Assembly (NCBI RefSeq): GCF_002902965.1
Contig: NZ_CP026107.1
Location: 1,488,001 to 1,552,000 of the forward strand
Source of the DNA: Paraburkholderia hospita
GTDB lineage: Bacteria; Pseudomonadota; Gammaproteobacteria; Burkholderiales; Burkholderiaceae
DNA: 64,000 nt
Direction: 5' to 3'
The notes below the pieces were generated by a model. The model worked only from the letters and a program-made list of their open reading frames with translations. It made no database searches and was not told where the DNA came from. Below are positions 17,987-26,608 of the stretch, in pieces. The position numbers and the translations under genes were made by a program. Each line of letters opens with the position of its first letter. Positions within the stretch are counted from its first letter, which is position 1.

Positions 17987-18969
17987 GCTTGCGCTCCCAC
18001 AGGCGCGCCAATGAAGGCACTGTCCTTGAAGCTCCACAGCAACGCCGAATCGCCCTGCTGCGTGAGCACCACTTCGCGCGACGCATCCACGGCACCAATC
18101 GTCGCCCACGCCAGGTCCCGTTGCGCGAAGCGCGCGAGCACTTCATCCACATGCTCTTCTCGCACGGAAAGCACGAAGCCATAACTTGGAAACGCACTGA
18201 GCCAGCGTTCGAAATCGACATGCTCCGGGCGAGGGATCGCATCGAGATCGATGCGCGCACCGACGCCCGAACATTCGAGCAGCATCAGAGACGTGCCCAG
18301 CACGCCCGCCATGCTGATGTCCTTAGCCGCGTCGCACAAACCGCTTTCCGCGAGTTGCGGCAACAGTTCGAGATCGTCGCGCAGGCGCTGGGCGGGTGCG
18401 CCCACCGACGCATTCCAGAACGGATACGGATCTTCGAAACGGCCGCGCAGATCGACGGCCATCACGAGGCTGTCGCCCGGTCGCGCGTTGAAGCTCGACA
18501 GTAACGCGTTCGCGCGACCGAGAATCGACACGGCAAGCTGCGGCTCCGCGCTGCGCGTGTTGCTATGCCCGCCGACAACGGGCACACCATACGCATTCGA
18601 TGCCGCCGCGATACCCGCCAGGATCTCCCCAGCCGCATCGAGCCCGTCGCTCCACAACGCATCGACAACGGCAAGCGGCCGGCCGCCCATCGCATACACG
18701 TCGCTGATGTTGACCATCACGCTGCTGTAGCCCGCGAACCACGGCATCGTCTCGACGAAGTCGCTGACCAGCCCTTCGATCGCGAACAGCAGATAGCCGT
18801 CGCCATCGGCAAGCGCCGCGCAGTCGTCGCCCACGGCAACGGCTTGTGCGAGATCGCGCGTGCCGTTCGGCAAACGCGACGCCAGCGACGCCACCACGCC
18901 CGCTATATCCGTCTTGTGTCGAAAGCCGCGGCTTGCGCGCACCCGGTCGACCAGCGCCTGCAGACTCAT
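17983..18969 (-). CDS. Sll0787-family AIR-synthase-like protein (Nit1C)
   Basis: The protein (328 residues) is of the PurM/ThiL/SelD-like superfamily that binds ATP and forms acyl-phosphate-type intermediates. The glycine- and Asp-rich segments VGDDCAALADGDGYLLFAIEGL, MVNISDVYAMGGRP and GGHSNTRS correspond to the AIR-synthase nucleotide/Mg site. It begins inside the stop of the acetyltransferase gene (ATGA), and the glycosyltransferase start overlaps its own stop. Family members are conserved in Nit1C clusters; the phosphorylated substrate is unknown. Confidence 0.87.
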   Translation of the reverse strand: MSLQALVDRVRASRGFRHKTDIAGVVASLASRLPNGTRDLAQAVAVGDDCAALADGDGYLLFAIEGLVSDFVETMPWFAGYSSVMVNISDVYAMGGRPLAVVDALWSDGLDAAGEILAGIAAASNAYGVPVVGGHSNTRSAEPQLAVSILGRANALLSSFNARPGDSLVMAVDLRGRFEDPYPFWNASVGAPAQRLRDDLELLPQLAESGLCDAAKDISMAGVLGTSLMLLECSGVGARIDLDAIPRPEHVDFERWLSAFPSYGFVLSVREEHVDEVLARFAQRDLAWATIGAVDASREVVLTQQGDSALLWSFKDSAFIGAPVGAQA

Positions 18970-19529
18970 GAGCGGCCTCGCGACGACGTGACGAAGCCGC
19001 TTTCCGGCGTGAAGCACGGCGGATAGTGCGCGAGGTCCGCCTCCATCAAATCGTGAGGCCGGCCAAACAGCGTTTCCTCCGCGACCGTCTGCCAGTGCAG
19101 CCGCCTGAACAGCGGCACGTTCTGGCGCTGCACATGCGCGAGAAACGTATCGCATCCCAGCGCGTGCGCACTGCTGACGGCGAGACGGATCAGCGTCGAG
19201 CCGAGCTTGCCGTGCGAGCGAAAGGCCGCATGCACGGCAAGGCGCGAGCCGAGCCACGTGCGCGGCTGCGTTTCGTGTATCCGCACCGTGCCGACCACCT
19301 GCTCCGGCACGCCCGCGATGCAGCTGAGCGCGACCAGCAGCTTCGCGTGACGGTCGATCTCGTCGCGGTCGTCGCCGACGAAGATGCCCTGCTCGACGCA
19401 GAACACCGCGCGCCGCAGCGCGTACGCTTCGTTGCTTTCCCACGGCAGCGTCGCCCATTTCACGCGATATTCGGCGGGCGTGAAGTCGAGCGGCAACGCA
19501 TCCAGTTCGTCGAATGTCTCGCAGAACAT
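18966..19529 (-). CDS. MSMEG_0567/Sll0786-family GNAT N-acetyltransferase (Nit1C)
   Basis: A GNAT-fold protein (187 residues). The acetyl-CoA segment is around LAVHAAFRSHGKLGSTLIRLAVSSA (about 105-130), and the front part (RRAVFCVEQGIF) is typical of the family. In some organisms this domain is fused to the AIR-synthase-like partner; here the two are separate but overlap by 4 bases. The start at 19529 lies 2 bases after the radical SAM stop, favouring it over the upstream in-frame codon. The acceptor molecule is unknown. Confidence 0.85.
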   Translation of the reverse strand: MFCETFDELDALPLDFTPAEYRVKWATLPWESNEAYALRRAVFCVEQGIFVGDDRDEIDRHAKLLVALSCIAGVPEQVVGTVRIHETQPRTWLGSRLAVHAAFRSHGKLGSTLIRLAVSSAHALGCDTFLAHVQRQNVPLFRRLHWQTVAEETLFGRPHDLMEADLAHYPPCFTPESGFVTSSRGRS

Positions 19530-19531
19530 GA

Positions 19532-20665
19532 TCAGTCCTCGTACGATGCGAGCGACGAGCACGCGCCGCATTTACCGCAGCCCGCCTTGATATCGGCGGA
19601 ACGCATCTGCGCGTCGCGCAGCATCGCGCCGAGCGGCGCCAGAATCGACTTCATGAACTCGGGCGAAGGCGCGGGATGGTCTTCGAGCGGCGTGCCGCTG
19701 ATCGGCACGAAGGGCACGACGAACGGATATACGCCGATCTCGATCAGTTCGCGCGAGATCGACAGAATGGCGTCCGCCGTATCGCCGAGGCCCGCGAGGA
19801 TGTACGTGCTGACCTGCCCCTTACCGAACACCGCGACGGCCGCCCTGAACGCTTCCATATAGCGCGAGATGGGCACGCTCGCCTTACCCGGCATCACGCG
19901 CGCACGCACTTCCGGCGTCACCACTTCGAGATGCATGCCGAGCGTGTCGATGCCGCTCGCCTTCATGCGTTCGAACCACGCATCGTTATCAGGTGGCTCG
20001 CACTGCGCCTGAATGGGGAGATCGACGGCCGCCTTGATCGCAAACGCGCTTTCGCACAGGATCTGCGCGCCGCGATCCGTCGTCGGTGGCGTGCCCGTGG
20101 TCAGCACCATGTGCTTCACGCCATCGAGCAGCACGGCGGCGCGCGCCACTTCCGCAAGCTGTTCCGGCGTCTTGCGCGCAATCGTGCGGCCCGCCGCGAG
20201 CGACTGGCCGATCGCGCAGAACTTGCAGGTCTTCTTGCGGCTCTCGTAGCGGATGCAGGTTTGCAGCACCGTCGTCGCGAGCACGTCGGTGCCGTGCAAC
20301 GTCGCGATATGCGAGTACGGCACGCCGTCGAGCGTTTGCAGTTGCGTGAAGCGCGGCGCTTTCGGAAAGCTGATACTGGCAATGGGAATCGTGCCGCGCA
20401 TCAGCGCGCTCGCGCCCGCTTCATCCGGCGCGCCCGCGACGAACGGCGAATGCCACGCGGAGCTGGTATGCACGGGCACCATGATCGTCACGCCATCGAC
20501 GGTCACGGCCTTGTGGTCCGACGGACCCGCGCCGCCGCGCCGGCTCGCGGCGCCCGCGTTCGGATCGACGAGGCGCAGCCCCGCCGACTGCAGTTCCGTG
20601 CGCAGTTCCATCAACTGGCGCTGCGTGCGCGGCTCAACCGGCGACAGGTTCACGCTGGCATTCAT
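19532..20665 (-). CDS. MSMEG_0568-family radical SAM protein (Nit1C)
   Basis: The protein (377 residues) is recognised by its place in the cluster and by CIRY...TCKFCAIG. The cluster-binding cysteines are spaced C-X9-C-X2-C instead of the usual C-X3-C-X2-C. The C-terminus has a second Cys group (GCGKCGAC), suggesting an auxiliary iron-sulfur site. The middle part has a radical SAM TIM-barrel look ([23 protein letters not shown]). ATG 20665 follows a GGAGG, and its first 32 bases overlap the nitrilase gene. The reaction is unknown. Confidence 0.87.
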   Translation of the reverse strand: MNASVNLSPVEPRTQRQLMELRTELQSAGLRLVDPNAGAASRRGGAGPSDHKAVTVDGVTIMVPVHTSSAWHSPFVAGAPDEAGASALMRGTIPIASISFPKAPRFTQLQTLDGVPYSHIATLHGTDVLATTVLQTCIRYESRKKTCKFCAIGQSLAAGRTIARKTPEQLAEVARAAVLLDGVKHMVLTTGTPPTTDRGAQILCESAFAIKAAVDLPIQAQCEPPDNDAWFERMKASGIDTLGMHLEVVTPEVRARVMPGKASVPISRYMEAFRAAVAVFGKGQVSTYILAGLGDTADAILSISRELIEIGVYPFVVPFVPISGTPLEDHPAPSPEFMKSILAPLGAMLRDAQMRSADIKAGCGKCGACSSLASYED

Positions 20666-21659
20666 CCTGACCTCCACTCGTGGTTTCGTCGGGCGCGGCG
20701 TCCGCACCCGCGCGTTCGAACGATATCGACATCGGCGCAACGGGCAGCGCCGGACGATCGTTGATGGCAAGACTCAGCAACTCGGGCCGCGCGTAATGGC
20801 CGACCGAGTCCATCATCCGTTTGCGCTTCGTAATCAGCGACATGTCGAGATCCGCGATGACCATGCCTTCGCCTTCGCGCAGCGGCTCGGCGAGATGCTG
20901 GCCTTCGGGCGACACGATCGCCGTCATGCAGCCACCGCGCAGCGCCTTTTGCAGTTTCGAATCCGTCGTCACGGATTCGATCTGCGCTTCGCTGAGCCAG
21001 CCCGTCGAATTGACGACGAAGCAGCCCGATTCGAGCGCGTGATGACGGATCGTGACCTCGATCTGCTCCGCGAAAATCGGCCCGACCAGCGAGCCCGGAA
21101 ACTGGCTGCAATGAATCTCTTCGTGCTGCGTCATCAGCGCATAGCGCGCGAGCGGGTTGTAATGCTCCCAGCACGCGAGCGCGCCGACTCGCGCAATGCC
21201 CGTATGCGCGACCTTGAGCCCCGCCGCATCGCCTTGGCCCCAGATCATCCGTTCATGAAACGTCGGCGTGATCTTGCGGCGCTTGAGCACCAGACGTCCG
21301 TCGACGTCGAACACGAGTTGCGTGTTGTACAGGCTGCCGTGATCGCGCTCGTTCACGCCGAGCACGACCACCATCGAATGACGGTGCGCGCGCTCGCTCA
21401 CGGCCTGCGTGACAGGGCCCGGCACGACGACGGCCTGCTCGTAGAGCCGCATATGCTCGGCGCCCGACGCGACAGGCGGACGCACGAACGAAAAGTACGG
21501 GTAGTACGGCACGAACGTCTCGGGAAAGACGATCAGTTGCACGCCCTTTGATGCGGCTTCGTCGATTGCGGCGCATACCCTGTCGAGCGTGCCGCCGGGA
21601 CGCTCGAAATCCGGCGCAATCTGCACCGCCGCTGCACGGATGATTCGCTGCTCGGACAT
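20634..21659 (-). CDS. Nit6803-type nitrilase (NitC of the Nit1C cluster)
   Basis: A carbon-nitrogen hydrolase (341 residues) with the full catalytic triad: Glu47 (VFPETF), Lys129 (KRRKITPT) and Cys163 (ACWEHYNP), plus Glu136 in FHERMIWG. It should hydrolyse a nitrile to acid and ammonia. In Pseudomonas, the Nit1C nitrilase is required for using cyanide as nitrogen source, presumably after cyanide reacts with a keto acid. ATG 21659 is chosen; a GTG 9 bases upstream is an alternative. It follows the Sll0783-like gene by 18 bases. Confidence 0.93.
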   Translation of the reverse strand: MSEQRIIRAAAVQIAPDFERPGGTLDRVCAAIDEAASKGVQLIVFPETFVPYYPYFSFVRPPVASGAEHMRLYEQAVVVPGPVTQAVSERAHRHSMVVVLGVNERDHGSLYNTQLVFDVDGRLVLKRRKITPTFHERMIWGQGDAAGLKVAHTGIARVGALACWEHYNPLARYALMTQHEEIHCSQFPGSLVGPIFAEQIEVTIRHHALESGCFVVNSTGWLSEAQIESVTTDSKLQKALRGGCMTAIVSPEGQHLAEPLREGEGMVIADLDMSLITKRKRMMDSVGHYARPELLSLAINDRPALPVAPMSISFERAGADAAPDETTSGGQDECQREPVAG

Positions 21660-21677
21660 GATCGGCACCCGGCGAGC

Positions 21678-22160
21678 TCAGACAGTCCACGTATGGATGA
21701 TCAGCGCGTTCTCCTTGCGATGGAGAAGCTGCAGGTCGAGCACGTCGAGCGGATTGACCGGCCGGATGCCTTCGATCAGCGACGCTTCGCCATGACCGTA
21801 GAGCGCCTGCAATGCGAAGCGGCATGCGTAGACCTTGCCGCCCTCTTCCATGAACTTGACGAGCTGCTTGTTGAAGTTCAGATGGCCGGGAAAGGCTTCG
21901 TCGCCAAGCGTCGGAAAGCCGCGTTGCAGGCCGAGCGTGACGCCGGGGCCGTACAGCAGCACCGACGTATCGAAGCCCTTGCGTTGCAGGCGCGTGGCCT
22001 GCAACAGGTTGACGAAGCCGATCGAGCCTTCGAATGCGACCGTATGAAAGGTGACGAGTGCTTTCTCGCCGGGTTCGGCCTTGACGTCGGGAAATACCTT
22101 TTCTTCGTAGTCGACCAGGTAATCGCCTTTCTGATGCAGCGGTTTGTTGACGGCAGGCAT
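21678..22160 (-). CDS. MSMEG_0572/Sll0783-family nitrogen-starvation response protein (Nit1C)
   Basis: First gene of the operon, 160 residues. The pattern [28 protein letters not shown]...[13 protein letters not shown] and the final LIIHTWTV suggest a DsrE/DsrF-like fold. The Synechocystis homologue Sll0783 is strongly induced by nitrogen starvation. The start is ATG 22160, because the GGAG used as ribosome site would lie inside a reading frame beginning at the upstream TTG (22172). It lies about 75 bases downstream of a sigma-54 promoter. Confidence 0.88.
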   Translation of the reverse strand: MPAVNKPLHQKGDYLVDYEEKVFPDVKAEPGEKALVTFHTVAFEGSIGFVNLLQATRLQRKGFDTSVLLYGPGVTLGLQRGFPTLGDEAFPGHLNFNKQLVKFMEEGGKVYACRFALQALYGHGEASLIEGIRPVNPLDVLDLQLLHRKENALIIHTWTV

Positions 22161-22233
22161 ATCGCTCTCCAATAAGTCGCGTAATTGATCGGATTGCTCA
22201 ACGGGAAATGTCCCGATTGGCGAATCACTTAAC

Positions 22234-22248
22234 GCAACGGATATGCCA
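22234..22248 (-). promoter_or_regulatory. Sigma-54 (RpoN) promoter of the Nit1C operon
   Basis: Read on the minus strand, TGGCAT (22248-22243), 5 bases, TTGC (22237-22234). The invariant GG and GC are exactly 10 bases apart, as required for the -24/-12 elements (consensus TGGCAC-N5-TTGC). The predicted start is near 22222, giving a leader of about 60 bases before the first gene. Nitrogen control through NtrC would fit the cluster's known physiology, but no clear NtrC site is identified. Confidence 0.7.
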
Positions 22249-22415
22249 ATTTCCGGCCCGGTTCATGCAATCAACTTCCAATCAATCAAATCGCAATTGT
22301 TCGAGCGACCCGAAAATTTCTTTGCGAGCCTTGTCTGATGGGGGTTTTCGGGTCTCGGCGGCCGATGCGCGCGCACCGGTTTCGCACACCGACGCAGCGC
22401 CTTTTGCGTGCGGAT

Positions 22416-22430
22416 GGTGCGCGATACACC
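22416..22430. promoter_or_regulatory. Small dyad upstream of the sigma-54 promoter, possible activator or MocR site
   Basis: GGTG-N7-CACC lies about 170 bases upstream of the -24 element and 124 bases before the MocR start. It could be an activator site for the operon or a MocR operator. The halves are only 4 bases. The rest of the 22161-22553 gap is relatively AT-rich and holds no gene that I can see. Confidence 0.2.
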
Positions 22431-22553
22431 GCAAGCGTGCATTCATCCAATCAATGCGATCAAGTTTCGAATTGAATGGAAACCGATTTATTTTTCGCGG
22501 AATTCGCGTGTTACCTTGAATGACGCTTTTAAGTCCGCATCGGGAATAACAGC

Positions 22554-23945
22554 ATGGACAGTCTCGCGCATCACTGGCTCAAGCGGCTGACTGAAAGCCG
22601 CAAACCGGCGTATCTCGTGATACCGGATCTGATCGAGGAAGATCTCGCGAGCGGACGTCTGCGTCCGCGCGACCGGCTGCCCGGCTTGCGCGATCTGGCG
22701 GGTGCATTGCAGTTGAACTACACCACCGTCGCGCGCGCTTATGCGGAGGCGCGCAAACGCGGCTTGCTCGATGCGCGCGCGGGCAGCGGCACGTTCGTGC
22801 GCGGACGCACGCAGACCTTGCCGCTCGCGGGCGGCAGCAGCGTCGAGATGTCGATGAACATGCCGCCGGAGCCGCCCGAGTTAGCGACACGTTTGAGAGA
22901 ATCGTCGGCGCATCTGCTTGCGCAAGCCGATCCTTACCGGCTGCTGCGCTATCAGGATTTCGGCGGCACGCCCGATGACCGCGCAGCAGGACGCGCGTGG
23001 CTGAAGGACCGCTTGCCCGACTGCGAAGACGATACCGTGCTGGTGTGCCCCGGCATTCACAGCGCACTCGTCGCGCTCGTGTCGCAACTCGCGAGACCGG
23101 GCGAAACCATTTGTCTCGACACGCTCGCGTATCCCGGCATCAAGGCAATCGCGTCGCAGCTCGGCGTGCGCTTGCAGCCGCTGCCGCGCGATGAAGAAGG
23201 ACCGTTGCCGCACGCATTCGAAGCGCTGTGCAAGACCGAAAAGCCCGGCGCGTTCTACTGCAACCCGACCTTGCAGAACCCGAGCACGCTGACGCTTTCG
23301 GCACAGCGGCGCGAAGCGCTCGCCGATGTCGCGTTGCGCTACAGCGTCCCCATCATCGAAGACGATGCGTATGGCTGGCTGCCGGCGAACAAGCCCGTTG
23401 CGCTAGCCTCGCTCGCGCCGGAACTGACCTGGTATGTGACGGGTTTTTCGAAGACGTTCGGCGCGGGGCTGCGCGTCGCTTATTTGCGCGCGCCGACAGC
23501 AAGGCAGACGCAGCGCGTCGCGGGCGCGTTGCGCGCGACGACCGTGATGCCAAGTCCGTTCACGGTGCTACTGGCGACGCAATGGGTCAACGACGGCACC
23601 GCGCACGAGATGCTCGACGCTATCCGCAAGGAAGCGAACGCGCGCCAGGCGATTGCGTCACAGGAACTCGCCGACTGGCATTACGAAGCGCAATCCGATG
23701 GCTTTCATTTGTGGTTGCCGATTCCGCCGCAGTGCGACTGGAGCGCGCCCGAGCTTGCGCTGCAATTGCGCAATCAGGGCGTGGGAGCGGTAGCGGGCGC
23801 GGCGTTTTCGACCGATGGGAACCCGCCCAATACGATCCGCGTTTGCCTGGGCGGTCCGCAGGACAGAAACGATTGCCGCGACGCGTTGCAGCGCGTCGCG
23901 GAAACCTTGAGCGATCCACATCATCTGCATATGCCGATGATGTGA
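22554..23945 (+). CDS. MocR-type regulator divergent from the Nit1C operon
   Basis: The 463-residue protein has a GntR winged helix (PRDRLPGLRDLAGALQLNYTTVARAYAEA, about 35-65) and an aminotransferase-like PLP domain. That domain includes NPTLQNPSTL, EDDAYGWLP and the PLP lysine in GFSKTFGAGLRV. It diverges from the Nit1C operon across a 393-base gap and is the obvious local regulator. MocR proteins respond to PLP adducts or amino compounds, so it may sense a pathway intermediate and act together with sigma-54 control. No other gene follows it on this strand. Confidence 0.87.
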   Translation: MDSLAHHWLKRLTESRKPAYLVIPDLIEEDLASGRLRPRDRLPGLRDLAGALQLNYTTVARAYAEARKRGLLDARAGSGTFVRGRTQTLPLAGGSSVEMSMNMPPEPPELATRLRESSAHLLAQADPYRLLRYQDFGGTPDDRAAGRAWLKDRLPDCEDDTVLVCPGIHSALVALVSQLARPGETICLDTLAYPGIKAIASQLGVRLQPLPRDEEGPLPHAFEALCKTEKPGAFYCNPTLQNPSTLTLSAQRREALADVALRYSVPIIEDDAYGWLPANKPVALASLAPELTWYVTGFSKTFGAGLRVAYLRAPTARQTQRVAGALRATTVMPSPFTVLLATQWVNDGTAHEMLDAIRKEANARQAIASQELADWHYEAQSDGFHLWLPIPPQCDWSAPELALQLRNQGVGAVAGAAFSTDGNPPNTIRVCLGGPQDRNDCRDALQRVAETLSDPHHLHMPMM

Positions 23946-23963
23946 TCGCGTGTTGAAGGTGAA

Positions 23964-24710
23964 TCAGCGCAATCCGCCGCTTGTGACGACGTGTTCGCCC
24001 GTCAACCAGCCGGAATCGTCGGATGCGAGGAACACGGCAACCGCTGCGATATCGCGCGGCTGACCGGCACGGCCAAGCGGCGTCTGGCTTACTGCATTCG
24101 TTTCGAAGTCGGAGCCGGCAATCCCTGCTTCGTGCGTGCCTTCCGTGATGACGAAGCCAGGATTGATCGCATTGACGCGAATCTTCTTCGGACCCAGTTC
24201 GCGCGCCAGCACGCCCGTGATCGCATCGACGGCGCCTTTCGTACCGCTGTAGACCGCGCTGGTCGGCGGCGTGAGGCTCGTCACGACCGAGCTGATGTTG
24301 ATGATGCTCGCGCCTTCGCCCAGATGCTTGACGGCCGCCTGCGTGGTCAGCAGCAGGCCGAGCACGTTGATATTGAACTGCTTGTGGAACTGGTCTTCGG
24401 TGAACTCTTCAATAGGTGCAAACTCATAGACACCTGAATTGTTCACGAGGATGTCGAGACGGCCGTAGGTTTCGACAGCGGCGTTGATGATGCCTTGCGC
24501 GTCCGCTGCCTTCGACACGTCGCCGCCGACTGCGATCGCCTTGCCGCTCGCTGCGTTGATGTCGGCGACGACTGCATCAGCTGCAGCTTTGCTGCTGGAG
24601 TAGTTGACGACCACAGATGCGCCTTCCGCTGCAAGCGCCTTGGCGATGGCCGCGCCGATTCCTTTCGACGCGCCTGTGACGACAGCGACCTTACCTGCAA
24701 GCTTGCTCAT
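23964..24710 (-). CDS. Short-chain dehydrogenase/reductase
   Basis: A classical SDR (248 residues) with the cofactor motif TGASKGIG (about 13-20), NNSG in the fourth strand and the Ser...Tyr-x3-Lys active site in SAVYSGTKGAVDA. The ending DDSGWLTGEHVVTSGG is typical of 3-oxoacyl-ACP reductase or glucose-dehydrogenase-like SDRs, and the substrate is not evident. The start at 24710 follows AGGAAACAG. It converges with the MocR gene with only 18 bases between and appears monocistronic. The gap 24711-24993 upstream shows no gene. Confidence 0.87.
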   Translation of the reverse strand: MSKLAGKVAVVTGASKGIGAAIAKALAAEGASVVVNYSSSKAAADAVVADINAASGKAIAVGGDVSKAADAQGIINAAVETYGRLDILVNNSGVYEFAPIEEFTEDQFHKQFNINVLGLLLTTQAAVKHLGEGASIINISSVVTSLTPPTSAVYSGTKGAVDAITGVLARELGPKKIRVNAINPGFVITEGTHEAGIAGSDFETNAVSQTPLGRAGQPRDIAAVAVFLASDDSGWLTGEHVVTSGGLR

Positions 24711-24993
24711 GATCTGTTTCCTCAATCGATTCGATACCGTTTGACGGGACCGGCGGCTTGTCGAACCAGCCGGCCTGCGATGGAGAGAATGTAGACAGAT
24801 GATTCGCCGCGATAAAGCGGCTCAAGGCGAATTGACTTGAGGGATCTGGCGAACAATCGAAAACGGATTGGATACTGAGAGCCGCTCGCTGTGAATTCTA
24901 GCCCTTGAAACGGAAAACGCGCGACGAAGGGCCCGAAACGCTTACGGACCTTTCGCCGCGCGAATCGCGGCGGATTGCAATGTCATGCAATCG

Positions 24994-25689
24994 TCACATC
25001 AAAGGCATGATGGTCGGATAGCTCAGATGCGCGCGCGCTTCCTTCACGCCCTTCACTTCGAGCGCGGCGATGCATAGCGCGCGTTCCTCTGCTTCGGATT
25101 CGATCACGCCCCACAGATGCGCGACACCATCCTTGACGATCACGTTTCCCTTCGACAAGGCCCAGCGTTTGTCGCTCAACGCAGCGACGATGGCATCGGC
25201 GATTTCGCGGTCGTCCGCGGACGGCGTGTCCTGCGCCTGCGACGGCGCTGCCGTACTCGCCAGCGCGCGAATCAGGTTGCCGCGCGTAATGATGCCGACC
25301 AGCGCGCCGTCACGCATCACCGGCACGCGTTTGATACGGCGCGTCTCCATCAGTTCAGCAATGTCGGCGACAGGCGTTGTCTCGTCGACGGTGACCACCG
25401 TCGTGGTCATTACGTCGGCGACCATGCGCCCGTGCTCCTTCACAAAGGTGCTGGCCAGATCACGCGTCGAAGAAAAGAGTTCGAGCCAGCGCGAACGCCG
25501 TTTCTCCGTTCCCGTCTCGACCCTGTGAAGCAGGTCGCCTTCACTCAGGATTCCCGCCAGCACGCCGTTTGCGTCGACGACAGGCATGCCGCTGATCCTG
25601 TTTTCGACCAGACATTTCGCGGCTTCCTGCACCGTCATTTCCGGTTTCGCGCAGATGACGGACGGTGTCATGACATCAATAGCTAACAT
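24994..25689 (-). CDS. CBS-domain pair plus BON domain protein
   Basis: The protein (231 residues) has two CBS motifs (DVMTPSVICAKPEMTVQEAAKCL and DVMTTTVVTVDETTPVADIAELM), forming a Bateman module that binds adenine nucleotides. A C-terminal BON-like domain (about 155-225) follows. Such proteins act as cytoplasmic energy sensors and are frequent in the low-oxygen loci of Burkholderia. An FNR-type box (25741-25754) lies 52 bases upstream, and the gene diverges from a nitroreductase that shares this box. Confidence 0.88.
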   Translation of the reverse strand: MLAIDVMTPSVICAKPEMTVQEAAKCLVENRISGMPVVDANGVLAGILSEGDLLHRVETGTEKRRSRWLELFSSTRDLASTFVKEHGRMVADVMTTTVVTVDETTPVADIAELMETRRIKRVPVMRDGALVGIITRGNLIRALASTAAPSQAQDTPSADDREIADAIVAALSDKRWALSKGNVIVKDGVAHLWGVIESEAEERALCIAALEVKGVKEARAHLSYPTIMPLM

Positions 25690-25740
25690 GGTTTTCTCCT
25701 TGGCACACTGACCATTTTGTGCCTCTCGAAGCGGAAGCGC

Positions 25741-25754
25741 TTGACCTGCATCAA
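25741..25754. promoter_or_regulatory. FNR-type box between CBS protein and nitroreductase
   Basis: TTGACCTGCATCAA matches TTGAT-N4-ATCAA with one change (C for T). It lies in the 118-base divergent gap, 52 bases from the CBS start and 54 bases from the nitroreductase start, so it could serve either promoter. No good -10 was found at the ideal spacing on either side. Confidence 0.6.
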
Positions 25755-25807
25755 CCGGCGCGATCCGAAGCGTGGGACGATGGATTCACGTTCTTTCGGA
25801 GGTCCGC

Positions 25808-26542
25808 ATGCGGAAGTCGCCTTCCATGCGCGGACGGCACGCCATGACCAAACCTCTCTTCCGCATCGGTTCCGCACTGCTCAACACGCCCGCGCCGCGG
25901 CCCGTGGAAGGCACACCTGCCCCGTATATCGGCTTCGCGCCCCCGCAACGCACAGGCGGTATGCCGTTGCTCGACGCACTCGCCGCACGGCAAACGTCGC
26001 GCGAGTTCGCCGACACGCCACTCGATCACGGCACGCTCGGCGATCTGCTGTGGGCCGCCGACGGCATCAACCGCGCCCGCGGTAACGGTCGCACCGCGCC
26101 GTCGGCGTTGGGCGGCTACGAGATCGACATTTACGTGCTGCTCGCAAGCGGCGCGTATCGCTACGACCCTGTCGCGCATGCGCTTACCCTCGTCGCCGCC
26201 GCCGACCTGCGCGCGATGACGGGCTATCAGGAGTTTCTCGGCCACGCGCCCGTCAATCTAGTGTATGTCGCCGACCTGACACGCATGCAGGACGTTCCGC
26301 ATGCACAGCGCGAAGCCTTTGCGTCGGCGAGCGCGGGCGCGATCCTGCAGAACGTGTATCTGTTCTGCGCGTCGACGGGGCTCGCGGCTGCCGCGCGCGG
26401 CTGGATGAACCGCACGGCGCTTGCCGCCAGCCTGAAGCTGCCCGTCGGATCGGTCGCGTTGCTCGCGCAGACGATCGGGCATTTCGCGGCGGGGCACGAA
26501 GGTCGCCCGTCCGATGAGGACTTCGCGACGACCTTTTTCTGA
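25808..26542 (+). CDS. SagB-like nitroreductase-fold FMN oxidoreductase
   Basis: The protein (244 residues) has the nitroreductase fold of the SagB/ThcOx-like branch. The FMN-phosphate segment is RQTSREFADTPLD (about residues 55-67), and AGAILQNVYLFCASTGLAAAARG forms the conserved dimer helix. It likely carries out NAD(P)H-dependent FMN redox chemistry in the cytoplasm; the substrate is unknown. ATG 25808 is chosen because GGAGG lies 6 bases upstream. It shares a promoter region and FNR-type box with the CBS gene. Confidence 0.82.
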   Translation: MRKSPSMRGRHAMTKPLFRIGSALLNTPAPRPVEGTPAPYIGFAPPQRTGGMPLLDALAARQTSREFADTPLDHGTLGDLLWAADGINRARGNGRTAPSALGGYEIDIYVLLASGAYRYDPVAHALTLVAAADLRAMTGYQEFLGHAPVNLVYVADLTRMQDVPHAQREAFASASAGAILQNVYLFCASTGLAAAARGWMNRTALAASLKLPVGSVALLAQTIGHFAAGHEGRPSDEDFATTFF

Positions 26543-26552
26543 TCATGCAAGC

Positions 26553-26590
26553 GCGCCGCTCGCGCTGACGCGAACGGCGCATTCTTCATT
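26553..26590 (+). terminator. Hairpin terminator between convergent nitroreductase and usp genes
   Basis: GCGCCG-C-TCGCG, loop CTGA, CGCGA-A-CGGCGC (26553-26580) forms an almost perfect stem, followed on the plus strand by ATTCTTCATTCATC. It fits the end of the nitroreductase transcript. Confidence 0.55.
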
Positions 26591-26608
26591 CATCTATCGC
26601 GGTAGGCT

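Noticed and set aside
22361..22440. NtrC enhancer sites upstream of the sigma-54 promoter
   Set aside because: Only scattered GCACC/GGTGC halves are present, with spacing that does not match the NtrC dyad; I could not support a site.
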